Positions 32,903 through 41,626 of a stretch of 64,000 nucleotides of DNA are shown here, piece by piece. The stretch is from Flavobacterium pectinovorum. GTDB lineage: Bacteria > Bacteroidota > Bacteroidia > Flavobacteriales > Flavobacteriaceae. Each line of letters starts with the position of its first letter. Positions within the stretch are counted from its first letter, which is position 1. The notes beneath the pieces are model-generated. The model was not told the origin of the DNA and did no database searches. It saw only the letters and a program-made list of their open reading frames with translations. Location of the stretch: NCBI RefSeq assembly GCF_900142715.1, contig NZ_FRBX01000009.1, positions 1 to 64,000 of the forward strand. The letters run 5' to 3'. The position numbers were made by a program, and so were the translations under genes.

Positions 32903-35900
32903 ATGTTTACAAATCTCAAAATTAAATCACTTAAATGGTGTTTTCTAGTACTTTTTTTACTGGCAAATATCATGATGAATGCACAGGAGAAAAAAATCAC
33001 CGGAAAAGTTACTTCCAGCGAAGATTTACTCGGGCTTCCTGGTGCCAATGTTTATGTTAAAGGATCTTCTGTGGGAGGATCTGCAGATATGGACGGAAAT
33101 TATAGTGTTTTCGTTTCAGACAAAAATGCTGTTTTAGTCTTCAACTTTGTTGGCTATCAAACGGTTGAAATTCCCGTAGGAGGCAAAACGGTCATCAACG
33201 TAAGTTTAAAACCAGATACAAAAAATCTTGAAGAAGTAATTGTTGTAGGTTATGGTACCCGAAAAAAGAGTGACATAACAGGTTCTGTATCTTCTGTAAC
33301 CGCAAAAGAACTAACGGCTTACCCGTTATTAAATGCAGAACAGGCTTTACAAGGACGTGCCGCTGGGGTTTCGGTACAATCAAATAATGGTGGTGAACCG
33401 GGCGCTCCCGTAAAAATCAGGGTTCGTGGCGGAACTTCGATCAATGCGAGTGGTGATGCGCTTGTTGTTGTCGATGGTTTTGCGGGCGTGGCAATGCCTG
33501 CACCTCAGGATATTGCTTCTATCGAGGTGCTTAAAGATGCATCTGCAACCGCAATTTACGGATCAAGAGGTTCAAACGGGGTTATTATGGTGACAACTAA
33601 AAAAGGAAAGCCGGGAAAACCAGTTATCGAATTCAGCAATTCTACATCGGTACAATCTGTAAATAACAAACTCGATTTATTAAATGCAGAACAATTTGTG
33701 GCCTATAGAAAAAGTTTTACTACACATACTGACGGCGGTGCAAACACAGATTGGCAAGACGTAATTTACCGTGACGGAATGGTTTCAAATACATCTCTTT
33801 CGTTTTCCGGTGGATCTGAAAACGTTAGATATTATGTTTCCGGAAACTACTTTAACCAAAATGGTGTTGTAATTAACTCCGGAATTGACAAATACACAAT
33901 TGTAAGTAATCTAGAAGCTGATTTGTCTGATCGTTTTAAAGTCGGTTTGAATTTATTTCAAAGCAAACAAAACAAGGAAGGGATTATTAGCCAAACTGGC
34001 GCCGGAGGAACTGGTGCTGCAGGTGTAATTGCAGCGGCGTATCGTTTTATGCCAGACAAAGGAATTTATAATGCAGACGGAAGTTACACAACAACGGCGC
34101 CAATTGGTGACGATATTGATAATCCGTATGCGACTGCGATGGAAAATGTTTTGGAAACCGTTTCTATTGTAAACAGATCAAATTTCTTTGCTCAATATAA
34201 AATCACAAAAGATCTTGACTTTAAAACTACTTTAGGATTAACCGACAATAATTCGCAAACCGGAAGATTTATTCCGTCGACTTTAATTGCAGGAAAAAAC
34301 ATCAAAGGAGAAGCTTCTGTAAATAACACAAGATTTTCTTCTTTCCTTACAGAAAATTATCTGACGTATAAAAAAGAGATTATCGACAAAGGAATTTTGA
34401 CGGTTCTTGGTGGTTATTCGTATCAAAAAAACAAAAACGAAAGTTCGTATGCGGCTTCAAGAGGATTTTTAACGAATACCAATTCGTACCGAAATTTAGG
34501 CGCGGGAACTGTTTTCTTAAAACCAGATTCGAATTTATCTGAAACAGAATTGATCTCCGCTTTTGGAAGGTTAAATTTTGATTACGACGACAAATACTTA
34601 TTTACGTTTACAGCGCGTCGTGACGGTTCTTCAAGCTTTAGTAAAAACTACAAATACGGAACTTTCCCTTCTGGAGCCGTGGGTTGGAATATTGCTAAAG
34701 AGAATTTCTTAAAAGACAACAAAACGATTTCAAATCTTAAATTGAGAGCGAGTTATGGTGCAACCGGAAACCCGTCAATTGGCGCCTACTCTACTTTATC
34801 AAGATTCTCAGAAATTTATGATGTAAGCGGTGACGTTATTGTAAACGCGGTTCAGCTGACTTCTTTGGATAATCCGAATTTGAAATGGGAAACATCATAT
34901 CAACAAGATTACGGAATTGATTTGGGTCTATTCGATAACAGAATCAGTTTAACAGCAGATTATTACAAAACTATTACGAAAGATTTATTGTTCAACAGGC
35001 CTTTACCGGGCGTTTCCGGAATTGCTTCTCAGCTTCAAAACGTGGGTGAATTAGAAAACAAAGGCTGGGAATTAGGCATAAATTCTAAAAACTTTATTGG
35101 TGCAGATTTTACGTGGTCTACGAACTTTAATATTTCTTCAAACAAAAACAAAGTATTAAAACTGGCTGATAATAAAGATCTTTTAATTAACTCTACGCCA
35201 GGACATTTCCTTGCTACAGATTCTCAAATTTTGAGAGTTGGCGAGCCTGTTGGTTCTTTCTTCGGATTTGTTTATGATGGTGTAATTCAGCAAGGTGAAG
35301 CGGTTATTCCGGGGAATTTTGAAACGATTGCAGGTGGAGAAAAATTCAAAGATGTAAACGGCGACGGAAAACTAGATTCTAATGATAAAACGATTATCGG
35401 AAATCCAAATCCTGATTTTATCTTCGGTTTAAACAATGATTTTACGTATAAAAATATTGATTTGAATATCTTTTTTCAGGGTTCACAAGGAAACCAAATC
35501 TTAAATTATACGTTGATGGAACTGGCATCCGGAAACAACAATGCTACAACAGAAGTTTTAGACGCCTGGACGCCAACAAATACGGATACAAATGTGCCAA
35601 TTAATGCAGCAAGAACAAAAAGGGTTACTTCGAGATTTGTTTATGATGGAAGTTACATTCGTTTAAAAAACGTTTCTATAGGATATAGTTTAGATGAAAA
35701 AGTAGTTTCTAAAATTGGTTTGAGCAAAGTTCGTTTCTACATCAGCGCGCAAAATCTTTGGACAATTACAGATTATCCAGGTTCTGATCCTGAAGGAAAT
35801 TACCTGAATGATACCAACGCGAGAAGTAACACCAACTTAGGATTAGAATATGGAAGTTACCCAAATGTGAGAACTTTTACTTTCGGTTTTAATTTAAAAT

Positions 35901-35905
35901 TTTAG
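32903..35905 (+). CDS. SusC/RagA family TonB-dependent outer membrane transporter
   Basis: A 1000-residue outer membrane importer. After a signal peptide (about 1-27) comes a carboxypeptidase D regulatory-like domain (about 30-110, KKITGKVTSSEDLLGLPGANV), a linker with EVIVVGYGTRKKSDITGSV typical of SusC, a TonB plug (about 115-230, with ALQGRAAGVSV and ATAIYGSRGSNGVIMVTT), and a beta-barrel to the terminal aromatic F. It pumps oligosaccharides captured by the SusD partner, whose gene follows after 16 bases. No truncation is seen. Confidence 0.96.
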   Translation: MFTNLKIKSLKWCFLVLFLLANIMMNAQEKKITGKVTSSEDLLGLPGANVYVKGSSVGGSADMDGNYSVFVSDKNAVLVFNFVGYQTVEIPVGGKTVINVSLKPDTKNLEEVIVVGYGTRKKSDITGSVSSVTAKELTAYPLLNAEQALQGRAAGVSVQSNNGGEPGAPVKIRVRGGTSINASGDALVVVDGFAGVAMPAPQDIASIEVLKDASATAIYGSRGSNGVIMVTTKKGKPGKPVIEFSNSTSVQSVNNKLDLLNAEQFVAYRKSFTTHTDGGANTDWQDVIYRDGMVSNTSLSFSGGSENVRYYVSGNYFNQNGVVINSGIDKYTIVSNLEADLSDRFKVGLNLFQSKQNKEGIISQTGAGGTGAAGVIAAAYRFMPDKGIYNADGSYTTTAPIGDDIDNPYATAMENVLETVSIVNRSNFFAQYKITKDLDFKTTLGLTDNNSQTGRFIPSTLIAGKNIKGEASVNNTRFSSFLTENYLTYKKEIIDKGILTVLGGYSYQKNKNESSYAASRGFLTNTNSYRNLGAGTVFLKPDSNLSETELISAFGRLNFDYDDKYLFTFTARRDGSSSFSKNYKYGTFPSGAVGWNIAKENFLKDNKTISNLKLRASYGATGNPSIGAYSTLSRFSEIYDVSGDVIVNAVQLTSLDNPNLKWETSYQQDYGIDLGLFDNRISLTADYYKTITKDLLFNRPLPGVSGIASQLQNVGELENKGWELGINSKNFIGADFTWSTNFNISSNKNKVLKLADNKDLLINSTPGHFLATDSQILRVGEPVGSFFGFVYDGVIQQGEAVIPGNFETIAGGEKFKDVNGDGKLDSNDKTIIGNPNPDFIFGLNNDFTYKNIDLNIFFQGSQGNQILNYTLMELASGNNNATTEVLDAWTPTNTDTNVPINAARTKRVTSRFVYDGSYIRLKNVSIGYSLDEKVVSKIGLSKVRFYISAQNLWTITDYPGSDPEGNYLNDTNARSNTNLGLEYGSYPNVRTFTFGFNLKF

Positions 35906-35921
35906 TCTAAAAAATAATATT

Positions 35922-37436
35922 ATGAAAAAATATATAGCTTTTCTTTTCTTGGGAATATTCGCTTTTGGCTGTTCTGACCTTGAAGAAAAACCCGTGGGAA
36001 TTATTCGTCCCGATAACTTTTTTAACAATACAGATGACTTGCAAGCCGCTGTAAACGGAGCTTTTGCCAACATTGCCCACAACAACTATTGGGGACGTGA
36101 ATTTACAATTGCCCTTATGCTTCGTGATGATATGGCCGATATTGGCGACAGAACCACGCAGGCTGCCCGTATCGATGTTAATGATATGAATATGAACGAT
36201 ACTAACGCGCTTGTTGCGAACTTCTGGCCACAATCATATGTCATTATTACCGCTGCAAATCAAGCAATTGAGGGTGCTAAAAAAACGCCCGGAGATCCTG
36301 CAAAAGTAAACGCGATTGTCGCTCAGGCTTATTTTGCAAGAGCGTTTGCTTACTATCATTTGGTTCGCATTTTTGGCGATATTCCATATATTGATTTTGT
36401 GGTGAATGATGTTTCTCAGGTAAATTCTTTAAGCAGAACAAAAGAAGCAGATGTGTACCCAAAAATTATTGCCGATCTTGAATTTGCAAAACAATGGCTG
36501 GAAGACAAACCAAAAGTAAAAGCCGTTCCCGGAAAAGGTACTGCAGCAGGATATTTAGCTTCTGTTTATCTGACTTTGGGAAATTACCAAAAAGCTTATG
36601 ATGAATCAAAATACGTTATTACAAACGAAGCCAAATTTGGTTTAGGTTTAGATGCTGATTTTCAGGATTTATTTAACGCTACAAAAGCGGCGGCATTAAA
36701 AGAACCTTTGTTTACCATTGACTTTAATAACTTAACATCAGGAAATTACGGTCAGGATTATACCGCGTTTTTTACAGGTTCTTTAAAAGACGACAGTTAC
36801 AGTTACGGACAAGGATTTTCGGTTGCTGTGCCTTCTCAAAAAGTTTTTGATACCTGGGATCAAAGAGATTACAGACGTGCGGTAAGTTTTGATACGATTA
36901 TTAGAAAGAAAACGGGTCCGGGCGGCGCTTTGCAGATTTTCCCTTCAAGCGATAACGAAAAAGCGCCACGTCCGCATATTGCAAAATACTTTCGTTTTCC
37001 TGGAAAAGCCGGAGCAAACGGAAGAACTTCGCAACACAATTATATCACGATGCGTTACGCAGAAGTTTTGTTGACTGCTGCAGAAGCTCTTAACGAAATT
37101 ACTCCGGGAACTACAGAAGCTGATGGTTATGTAAACCGAGTTCGTGCCAGAGCGAGAAACAAAGCCGGAAAACAGGTTTCGTTTCCTGCAAACGTAACGC
37201 CGGGACTTTCTCAGTCCGATTTTAGAAAAATGGTTATTGATGAAAGACGTTTAGAATTAGCCTTTGAATACATCAGATGGTACGATATTAAACGATTGAA
37301 AATTGGTCCTGACGTTTTTGGAGTGAATGGTTTAGAACCTCACACTTTTGATGTAAACAAAGATTATTTATGGCCGTTACCGGGAACTGAATTAGCGATT
37401 AATCCTAATTTAAAACCGAATAATCCAGGTTATTAA
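35922..37436 (+). CDS. SusD/RagB family glycan-binding lipoprotein
   Basis: A 504-residue surface lipoprotein, with a lipobox ending at C17 (GIFAFGCSDLEEKP). The TPR-like helical SusD fold is shown by ARAFAYYHLVRIFGDIPYI and GTAAGYLASVYLTLGNYQKA, and by the C-terminal DERRLELAFEYIRWYDIKRL and the LWPLPGTELAINPNLKPNN ending common to the family. It caps the SusC barrel and binds the polysaccharide or its fragments at the cell surface. It is co-transcribed with susC. Confidence 0.96.
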   Translation: MKKYIAFLFLGIFAFGCSDLEEKPVGIIRPDNFFNNTDDLQAAVNGAFANIAHNNYWGREFTIALMLRDDMADIGDRTTQAARIDVNDMNMNDTNALVANFWPQSYVIITAANQAIEGAKKTPGDPAKVNAIVAQAYFARAFAYYHLVRIFGDIPYIDFVVNDVSQVNSLSRTKEADVYPKIIADLEFAKQWLEDKPKVKAVPGKGTAAGYLASVYLTLGNYQKAYDESKYVITNEAKFGLGLDADFQDLFNATKAAALKEPLFTIDFNNLTSGNYGQDYTAFFTGSLKDDSYSYGQGFSVAVPSQKVFDTWDQRDYRRAVSFDTIIRKKTGPGGALQIFPSSDNEKAPRPHIAKYFRFPGKAGANGRTSQHNYITMRYAEVLLTAAEALNEITPGTTEADGYVNRVRARARNKAGKQVSFPANVTPGLSQSDFRKMVIDERRLELAFEYIRWYDIKRLKIGPDVFGVNGLEPHTFDVNKDYLWPLPGTELAINPNLKPNNPGY

Positions 37437-37452
37437 TTTAACTCAAATATTA

Positions 37453-37583
37453 TTATTGAACGCAGATGAAACGGATTCGCTATCGCGAAGACACAGAAAA
37501 AAACGGATTTTAAAAATAGCTTAAAAAATCTGTGAAAATCAGCGTTTTCGCGATAGCGAATCCGTCCAATCCGCGTCTAAAAT
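37453..37583. repeat. Inverted repeat between susD and GH88 genes
   Basis: Perfect 18-bp arms CGGATTCGCTATCGCGAA (37472-37489) and 37547-37564 lie within looser GAACGCAGATG.../...CCGCGTCTAAA ends. An inner AAACGGATTTT/AAAATCAGCGTTTT pairing is weaker. It separates susCD from the enzyme genes and may tune their relative expression. Confidence 0.75.
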
Positions 37584-37617
37584 TTAGTCTAGAAACTAAA
37601 AAAAATAATTAGTAAGC

Positions 37618-38793
37618 ATGAATAAAGTTAGTTACTTTTCTTTAATTCTAGGATTTGCATTGCTGGCATCAGCGTGCAAATCCGGAATTAATTCTCAGAC
37701 AAAAACTTCGGCAAGTGCTGAACATCTTCTGGAAAACCGATACAAAATGTTACTCGATTATCCGGTAGATTCGATGTCGATGCCACGAAGTATGACCATC
37801 AAAACCAATCTAATAAAAAAAGTGCCGTCGAGAGACTGGACAAGCGGATTTTTTGCCGGAAACTTATGGCAATTGTACCGTCTTACAAACGATTCAAAAT
37901 ACAAAGAGCAAGCTCAAAAATGGACTCCTTTCAGTAAAAAAGAAAGCGTTAATAGTAATTCGCACGATGTTGGTTTTAAAGTGTTTTGCAGTTTTGGAGA
38001 AGCGCTGAAAGTGGAAAACAAACAAGAATACAAAGATGTGATTATTAAAGGCGCCGAAACTTTATGCACGCGTTTTAACGCAAAAGTGGGTGCAATTCGT
38101 TCGTGGGATTTCAACAAAGAAATTTGGGATTATCCGGTGATTATCGATAATATGATGAATCTTGAATTATTGTTTGAAGCCTCAAAATTATCAGGAAACC
38201 AAAAATACCATGATATTGCCGTAAAACATGCCAATACGACGTTGAAAAATCAGTTTAGAGAAGACAACAGTTGTTATCATGTTATTGATTATAAACCTGT
38301 TACGGGAGAAGTTAGAAAGAAAACTACGTTACAAGGTTACAATGACGATTCGGTTTGGGCACGCGGACAAGGCTGGGCGGTTTACGGATTTACGATGTCG
38401 TACCGATATACCAAAGATCCTGCGTATTTAAAACAAGCCGAAGCTACAGCAAAGTTTTTTATGACGAATAAAAATCTGCCGGAAGATGCGATTCCGTATT
38501 GGGATTTTAAAGATCCGAGTATTCCAAATTCGCCTCGCGATGTTTCTGCTGCAACCGTTATGGCTTCAGCATTATATGAACTTTATGGATATACGAAGAA
38601 TCAAAGTTATTTGGCTTTCGCCGATAAAATAATGAAGTCTTTACATTCAGACAAATACATTTTGCCTGAAACTGTAAAAGCGCCTTTTATTCTGGATCAC
38701 AGTACCGGAAACTGGCCAAAACACGACGAAATTGACGAACCTATAATTTATGCTGACTATTATTTTCTGGAAGCATTATTAAGAAGAAAGTAA
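37618..38793 (+). CDS. GH88 unsaturated glucuronyl hydrolase, lipoprotein
   Basis: A 391-residue enzyme with a lipobox ending at C20 (ALLASACKSG), so it is membrane-anchored, probably in the periplasm. The alpha/alpha-barrel carries both catalytic Asp of GH88, D117 in NSHDVGF and D177 in VIIDNMMN, plus SRDWTSGFFAGNLW and WARGQGWAVYGF. GH88 enzymes remove 4,5-unsaturated uronic acid from the ends of oligosaccharides produced by polysaccharide lyases. Its presence implies a lyase acts upstream; the beta-helix protein at 26435 is the candidate. The related GH105 family differs in details and is the main alternative. Confidence 0.9.
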   Translation: MNKVSYFSLILGFALLASACKSGINSQTKTSASAEHLLENRYKMLLDYPVDSMSMPRSMTIKTNLIKKVPSRDWTSGFFAGNLWQLYRLTNDSKYKEQAQKWTPFSKKESVNSNSHDVGFKVFCSFGEALKVENKQEYKDVIIKGAETLCTRFNAKVGAIRSWDFNKEIWDYPVIIDNMMNLELLFEASKLSGNQKYHDIAVKHANTTLKNQFREDNSCYHVIDYKPVTGEVRKKTTLQGYNDDSVWARGQGWAVYGFTMSYRYTKDPAYLKQAEATAKFFMTNKNLPEDAIPYWDFKDPSIPNSPRDVSAATVMASALYELYGYTKNQSYLAFADKIMKSLHSDKYILPETVKAPFILDHSTGNWPKHDEIDEPIIYADYYFLEALLRRK

Positions 38794-38794
38794 C

Positions 38795-38952
38795 AAAGGT
38801 GCAGAGGTGCAAAGTGACAAAGGTTTTTAGCCTTTGTGCCTTTGAACCTGAAAACCTATAAAAAAGGTACAGAGGCACAAAGTAACAAAGGTTTTCTGCC
38901 TTTGAACCTTTGTACCTCTGTCCCTTTGAACCTCTGTCCCTTTGAACCTAAA
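38795..38952. repeat. ACAAAGGT / ACCTTTGT repeat block
   Basis: Words ACAAAGGTGCAGAGGTGCAAAG at the left and CCTTTGTACCTCTGTCCC and TTTGAACCTCTGTCCC at the right pair in several registers. Several units occur on each side, so slippage could change copy number. It fills the gap between the GH88 and first GH2 genes. Confidence 0.7.
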
Positions 38953-38971
38953 AAAAAAAGCTTTATAATTT

Positions 38972-41410
38972 ATGCAAAAACTACATCACAACTTTACCTC
39001 TTTTTCTGCTATCGCTTTTTTGATTGCTTTTCAGTTTTGCTTTTTCATTGGCTTTGCCCAGAAAAATTCGGCAATGCGAACGAAGACAAACATTAATGAA
39101 AATTGGCTGTATTTAGAAAATCATACTTCAAGTCTTAACGAAGCAAAAAATGCGACAAACTGGACACCTTTAAATTTACCACATACGTGGAATGCCGAAG
39201 ATGCAACCGATTTAAACCCAGGTTACAGACGCGATGCAAGCTGGTATCAAAAAAAGCTGAACATTGCCCAAATAGACAAAAACAAACGCTATTTTTTATA
39301 TTTTGAAGGCTCGAATGTCACCACAAAACTTTATGTAAACGGCAAAGAAGCCGGCGGACATATTGGTGGTTATATTGGGTTTACGATTGATATTACAGAT
39401 TTTATCAACGAAGGAAACAACGACATTTTTGTACGCGTTGATAATAGTTATGATATTGAAATAATTCCGTCGCAAAAAAGTGATTTCTTTATTTATGGCG
39501 GAATCACACGAGATGTTTGGCTTTTGTCTCAATACAAAAACCGAATTGATAATCTAAAAATTACAACTCCTGAAGTTTCTGCAAAAAAAGCTTCAGTACA
39601 AATTCTGGCTTCGACGATAAATGCTGAAAATGCAAAAAATTTATCTTTAACGGTGGTTCTTAAAAATCCAAAAGGAAAAAAAGTGGCGAGTAAAACTCTT
39701 TTGATTTCTGATAAAACGTCGAATATTACTTTCGAAAATATTAAAAATCCGGAGTTGTGGGATACGGATAATCCGAATTTATATTCGGTAACGGCTACTT
39801 TATCAGAGAACAAACAAATTATAGACAGCGTAAACGAAAAAGTTGGTTTTAGATGGTTTGAGTTTAAAGATCACGGTCCGTTTTTCCTTAACGGAAAACG
39901 ATTATTGATTCGCGGCACACATCGCCATGAAGAACAAGCCGGAGTTGGCGCTGCGATGACCAACGAACAGCATTGGGCAGATATGAAATCCATCAAAAAT
40001 ATGGGCGCTAATTTTGTTCGTCTCGCGCATTATCCGCAAGATCCTGAAATTTATAAAGCTTGTGACGAACTGGGTCTTTTGGTTTGGGATGAATTGCCGT
40101 GGTGCCGCGGCGGAATTGGCGGTGAACTTTGGCAAACAAACACCAAAAATATGCTGGCCGAAATCATCAATCAAAATTACAATCATCCGAGCATTATCAT
40201 TTGGTCTTTAGGAAACGAAATGAACTGGCTTCCGGATTTTCCTGATGGCGATAATACAGAAAAAACGAATGCATTTTTAACGGAATTAAACGACATCGCA
40301 CACAAAATGGATCCAACTCGAAAAACTGCGATTCGAAAATATTATGAAGGCTCACAAATTGTAGATGTATTCTCTCCTTCTATTTGGTCTGGCTGGTATT
40401 CTGGAAGTTACAAAAGCTATCAAAAAGCAATTGACGTTTACAAAAAAGAATACAAACATTTTATTCATGCCGAATATGGCGGTGATAGTCACGTTGGGCG
40501 TCACAGCGAGAATCCTGTAACTGGCGAAAATATCATAAAAGCCGAAGGCTGGGAAGAAGCCATCGTACAAACCAAAGTGGCCAATATTGCGCAAATTGGT
40601 GATTGGAGCGAGAATTATATCGTCGATTTATTCGACTGGCATTTGCATATATCCGAGAACGATCCGGCATTTGTGGGAAATGTTCAATGGGCGTTTAAGG
40701 ATTTTGCAACGCCATTGCGTCCCGAAGATGATATTCCGTACATGAACCAAAAAGGACTCGTGGACCGAAACGGAAATCCGAAAGATGCGTATTATGTTTT
40801 TAAAAGTTATTGGGCAAAAGAACCTTTTACCTATATCGAATCGCATACCTGGACAGAACGACAAGGACCTGAAAATACGCCGAGAATTCTGAGCGTTTTT
40901 AGTAATTGTGAACGAGTTACGCTTTATCATGATGGAAAATCGCTTGGAGAAAAACAAAGAAATCTTTCGCTATATCCTGCAAATGGTTTAACTTGGGATG
41001 TTAATTTTAAAAAAGGAGAAAATATTCTGATTGCTGTCGGAAAATCAATAGCCGGAAAAACGGTTTCGGATACATTAAAAGTCAACTATCGTTTTAACAA
41101 AAATGATACGGCAACGTCTTTACAATTATCTTCTGAAAAATTAAAAAACGGCAATTATCTGGTTACAGCAATTGCAATTGACAACAACAATTTACGTTGT
41201 CTGGATTATGAAGAAAGTGTTTATTTTCAATGCCTAAAAGGCGGAAAAACCATGAAAAATCAGGGAACTCCAACTGGAAGTGAATCAATCAGAATGGCAA
41301 ATGGAAAGGCTTCGATTGAAGTTGTTCCGGATGGTTCTGGTTTACCAATTGAAATGACAGCTTTGAATCAGAGTTTTAAAGGGGAATATTTAAAAATAAT
41401 GCTTAAATAA
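38972..41410 (+). CDS. GH2 family beta-glycosidase, secreted (812 residues)
   Basis: A signal peptide (about 1-29, ending IGFAQ) precedes the usual GH2 order: sugar-binding jelly roll, immunoglobulin-like domain, then a TIM barrel. The barrel has the acid/base Glu in WSLGNEMNW and the nucleophile Glu in HAEYGGDS. The motif MNQKGLVDRNG contains the N-x-K triad used by beta-glucuronidases to hold the uronic carboxylate, although NxKG also appears in some galactosidases. An extra C-terminal domain of about 180 residues follows. Beta-galactosidase or beta-uronidase activity are both possible; the uronate context favours the latter. Confidence 0.85.
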   Translation: MQKLHHNFTSFSAIAFLIAFQFCFFIGFAQKNSAMRTKTNINENWLYLENHTSSLNEAKNATNWTPLNLPHTWNAEDATDLNPGYRRDASWYQKKLNIAQIDKNKRYFLYFEGSNVTTKLYVNGKEAGGHIGGYIGFTIDITDFINEGNNDIFVRVDNSYDIEIIPSQKSDFFIYGGITRDVWLLSQYKNRIDNLKITTPEVSAKKASVQILASTINAENAKNLSLTVVLKNPKGKKVASKTLLISDKTSNITFENIKNPELWDTDNPNLYSVTATLSENKQIIDSVNEKVGFRWFEFKDHGPFFLNGKRLLIRGTHRHEEQAGVGAAMTNEQHWADMKSIKNMGANFVRLAHYPQDPEIYKACDELGLLVWDELPWCRGGIGGELWQTNTKNMLAEIINQNYNHPSIIIWSLGNEMNWLPDFPDGDNTEKTNAFLTELNDIAHKMDPTRKTAIRKYYEGSQIVDVFSPSIWSGWYSGSYKSYQKAIDVYKKEYKHFIHAEYGGDSHVGRHSENPVTGENIIKAEGWEEAIVQTKVANIAQIGDWSENYIVDLFDWHLHISENDPAFVGNVQWAFKDFATPLRPEDDIPYMNQKGLVDRNGNPKDAYYVFKSYWAKEPFTYIESHTWTERQGPENTPRILSVFSNCERVTLYHDGKSLGEKQRNLSLYPANGLTWDVNFKKGENILIAVGKSIAGKTVSDTLKVNYRFNKNDTATSLQLSSEKLKNGNYLVTAIAIDNNNLRCLDYEESVYFQCLKGGKTMKNQGTPTGSESIRMANGKASIEVVPDGSGLPIEMTALNQSFKGEYLKIMLK

Positions 41411-41416
41411 AAATAA

Positions 41417-41610
41417 TGCCACAAAGTCGCTAAGACACAAAGTTTTTTTTGCCACAGATTAAAAGATTAAAATGATTTTTTTTACGCAGATTCTGCTGAT
41501 TTTAGCAGATTTAATTTTTAAAAAACTTTATAAATAATCTGCGCATATCTGCTTAAATCTTTTTAAAATCTGCGTGAAAAAAAACTTTGTGCCTTCGAGC
41601 CTTTGTGGCA
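41417..41610. repeat. Nested inverted repeat between GH2 genes
   Basis: The outer shell TGCCACAAAGTCGCTAAG... (41417-41449) pairs with 41578-41610, ending CCTTTGTGGCA. The inner shell TTACGCAGATTCTGC (about 41478-41492) pairs with AAATCTGCGTGAA (about 41562-41576). It is a relative of 26199-26396 with coordinated differences in both arms. It overlaps the longer possible start of the next gene. Confidence 0.8.
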
Positions 41611-41626
41611 ACAAACACACATACTA

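Noticed and set aside
38836..39096. An 86-codon frame before the first GH2 gene
   Set aside because: It is made largely of the CCTTTGAACCT repeat block and runs into the GH2 gene in another frame; no signal of real coding.
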